A stretch of DNA of 64,000 nt. It comes from Beaufortia kweichowensis (Eukaryota > Chordata > Actinopteri > Cypriniformes > Gastromyzontidae). The notes under the pieces are model-generated. The model had not been told where the DNA came from. It was given only the letters and a program-made list of their open reading frames with translations, and searched no databases. Within the stretch, counting starts at the first letter, position 1. Each line of letters opens with the position of its first letter. Location: positions 17,865,091-17,929,090 of the forward strand of contig CM032805.1 in NCBI GenBank assembly GCA_019155185.1, in the 5' to 3' direction. Shown piece after piece: positions 62,044 to 64,000 of this stretch. The position numbers and the translations under genes were made by a program.

Positions 62044-62543
62044 TTAAAAAGGTCACACACGTTGTCTGAAGTCTGTAACTGTAAGTGACAGTAAAGAGCG
62101 TCATATGTTTTATGTATATGACAGTGGCGAGTGCAGATTAATAATCTGTTATTTAGAATAATAATCAGAAGATTAGATCAACAAGCAATTATGCATATTA
62201 ACAGTTATAAAGGCTTATAATCAGTAATGCTGATTAACACTCGGTTATTTAGATTAATAGTCAGTTGTATTGAGCAGTTAGTGTGTCTGATAGTGTATGT
62301 AGTCGATCGTGTTATTTTGATTGAGCAACTGAAGCGCGCGCACTGGTCTAATGTAATGACAGAAAAATACTCACACGAGTGAAACTTGAAACGCGGACAA
62401 TCTTCTCTGTTACACCATCGAGTCCTGAAAACTAGTCCACTCTTTTAATTTAAACTCATTTTAATGTATCAAGGCCAGACCGGAAACGCTTCTTGCTGGT
62501 AATATTACGTCCCCATGTTAGTGAGGTCAGTGCGACTGTTTAC

Positions 62544-62555
62544 TGCGCATGTGCA
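62544..62555. promoter_or_regulatory. NRF1-type site in the klhdc2/lrr1 interval
   Basis: TGCGCATGTGCA differs at one position from the NRF1 palindrome seen at 38967 and 48846. Confidence 0.55.
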
Positions 62556-62845
62556 AAGTTTGGAAGCGCGCGGAATAATAAACGTCATGCGCGGGTTACG
62601 TGCATAACATATGAAACGCGTAACATGATTAAAGCGGCTTTATGTTAATGCATTAGTTATTTTAATCGATTAGTTATTTTAATCGATCAGTTTGCGTGTT
62701 AGCTTAAGTTCTGTTATGGACCTGTCTGTTAATCTCAAACTTTAAACAGAAGAACAGAGCGCGAACGTTCACAGCTACAGGTTTGTTTGATTTCACATTG
62801 ATGTTTTCGTTAAACTTTATGCATCAGATGTATACCGAGATATTC

Positions 62846-63064
62846 GTTTCCTGGACACGGTTTAAATTAATCCAGGATTAGGCCTTAGTTAAATAAGAAC
62901 ATTTAGGTAGTTTTTACAAACATGCTTTACAAAAAAACCCATTACTGGTGTAAATCTTAAGACAAAGCAATATGGCACTAATATATTTTAAGATATGTCG
63001 GTGCAAGTTGTTTTAATGGAGAAAGCTCAGATATGCGTTTTAGTTTAAGCCCAGTCCTGTATCT
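62846..63064. mobile_element. Inverted-repeat element (MITE family 2, copy B)
   Basis: It shares GGTTTAAATTAATCCAGGAT TAGGCC, GTAGTTTTTACAAACATGCT TTACAAAAA and a terminal AAGCCCAGTCCTGT with the element at 51727-51947, in the same orientation. It ends about 160 bp before the lrr1 ATG. Confidence 0.65.
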
Positions 63065-63224
63065 TAACCAGTTGGTAATCCTAAATACAGTTCTCAGTGC
63101 TCGTGTAAAAGTGTTCACGTGTCAACATTTTACCGACATGAATTATGATGATGAAGGAACTAATGAACACTACATGAACATAACATACACACTGTGTGTT
63201 TTTATCAATCATTGATGTGTTAGA

Positions 63225-64000
63225 ATGAAGTTACAGTGTGATGTGGAGGTTATTAATCGGATGTTACCGACATTCGGTATGAAGAATAAAGGCAAATCGA
63301 GTCGAGCTGTTTTATCCATCGGGAAACATGTGGACAGTCTGTATTTACTCATCTGTACTGCCAAAGAAAGAACCGGATCCAAGTACAAGGCAAGACTTTT
63401 CTCATGTACTGACATCGTCTTCAAGACAGTTTTTATTACTGGGAATGTTTATAAATTGATCTCATGCAGATGTGTCTTTGAATGGGTTTTGTGTCCAGCT
63501 GAAGGAGAATATTGAAAAGTTCTTTACGTGGTTTGTTGAAGAGGGTAAAGCGACAGTTCGACTCAAGGAACCTGCGGTTGACATCTGTTTGAGTAAAGTA
63601 AGAAAGAAATCTTTTTCTTTAAATTACAGTATCTTGCAGTGTTTTGAAAGCAGACTTCTAAAGTAAAACTATGTTGTTTTTCTGTTTTGAGTTTCATCTG
63701 TTTATCCTTTAAAACTGTTTTTTGAAGGGACAAGGTTAATGTGTTTATATTCATTTGACTGGTTTAGCTGATGTGTGATATACCGTAATGTATAATAGAT
63801 ATTTTTTGTATTATTTCTCTAAAATCTGCACAATAATCTGAGCTGATTCACAAATGACATGTGTGCATTTGTTCTGCTTTTCATACTGTTTATGAGTCTT
63901 TATTAATTGACATCTGAATTCTGATCATGTCGATGTGCTGTAAAATCTTAAGATTCTTTAAAATGACTCATGCTTTATTTCTTCTGCAGGCCGATATCAA
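63225..64000 (+). CDS. lrr1: Leucine-rich repeat protein 1 (PPIL5), Cullin-2 substrate receptor (5' part only)
   Basis: LRR1 is the CUL2 substrate receptor that ubiquitylates the CMG helicase during replisome unloading. Exon 1 is 63225-63389 (MKLQCDVEVINRMLPTFGMK and following, 55 codons), exon 2 is 63499-63597 (LKENIEKFFTWFVEEGKATV, LKEPAVDICLSK), and exon 3 starts at 63990 (AD...) and runs off the window. The peptide matches the N-terminal PH-like part of vertebrate LRR1; the leucine-rich repeats would lie beyond the edge. Intron 1 starts with GC (TACAAG|gcaaga) rather than GT. Head-to-head with klhdc2, another CUL2 receptor. Confidence 0.92.

Larger units (their letters stand above)
62042..63224. 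other. Divergent klhdc2/lrr1 promoter interval
   Basis: No exon is seen. The part around 62500-62620 is GC-richer and holds the NRF1-like site. The lrr1-proximal half is taken up by the inverted-repeat element at 62846-63064. Confidence 0.55.

Overview
The window is nuclear DNA of a vertebrate, almost certainly a teleost and probably a cyprinid-like fish. The genes have many short exons with GT-AG introns mostly under 1 kb. Dinucleotide microsatellites are dense, and the tRNA-derived SINEs and short inverted-repeat transposons are of kinds common in fish. Encoded proteins match vertebrate orthologues almost residue for residue in conserved parts. There is nothing prokaryotic or viral here.

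Layout: ppp2r5c (-, 1-4878, 3' end off the window); an unrecognised small spliced gene (-, 6078-6839); dync1h1 (+, 7626-36282, about 78 exons, complete); an unrecognised 235-aa serine-rich protein gene (-, 37605-38606); wdr20 (+, 39031-42912); mok (-, 45316-48305); nemf (+, 48953-56337); klhdc2 (-, 58472-61931); lrr1 (+, from 63225, first exons only). After the first two genes the strands alternate strictly, so each neighbouring pair is either head-to-head or tail-to-tail. Three of the head-to-head intervals carry a palindromic NRF1-type site. From memory of the human map, ppp2r5c-dync1h1-wdr20-mok are neighbours at 14q32, while nemf-klhdc2-lrr1 lie together at 14q21; here the blocks are adjacent, and no hsp90aa1 lies between dync1h1 and wdr20.

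The genes share no single pathway. They cover a PP2A targeting subunit, the cytoplasmic dynein motor, a WD40 regulator of USP12/USP46 deubiquitinases, a MAPK-like ciliary kinase, the ribosome quality control factor NEMF, and two Cullin-2 substrate receptors (KLHDC2, LRR1).

The most striking observation is in dync1h1. The exon coding for the end of stalk helix CC1 and the first part of the microtubule-binding domain is present twice in tandem (26619-26814 and 27050-27245). Both copies are exactly 196 nt, have the same splice phases, and have intact splice sites and reading frames, but the proteins differ at 16 positions, mostly in the second half. Using both or neither breaks the frame, so these look like mutually exclusive exons giving two dyneins with different track-binding heads. 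A long G-run after the first copy can pair with the C-run that forms the acceptor tract of the second. The same gene carries two small frame breaks (near 17664 and 18720) that are either assembly errors or real lesions.
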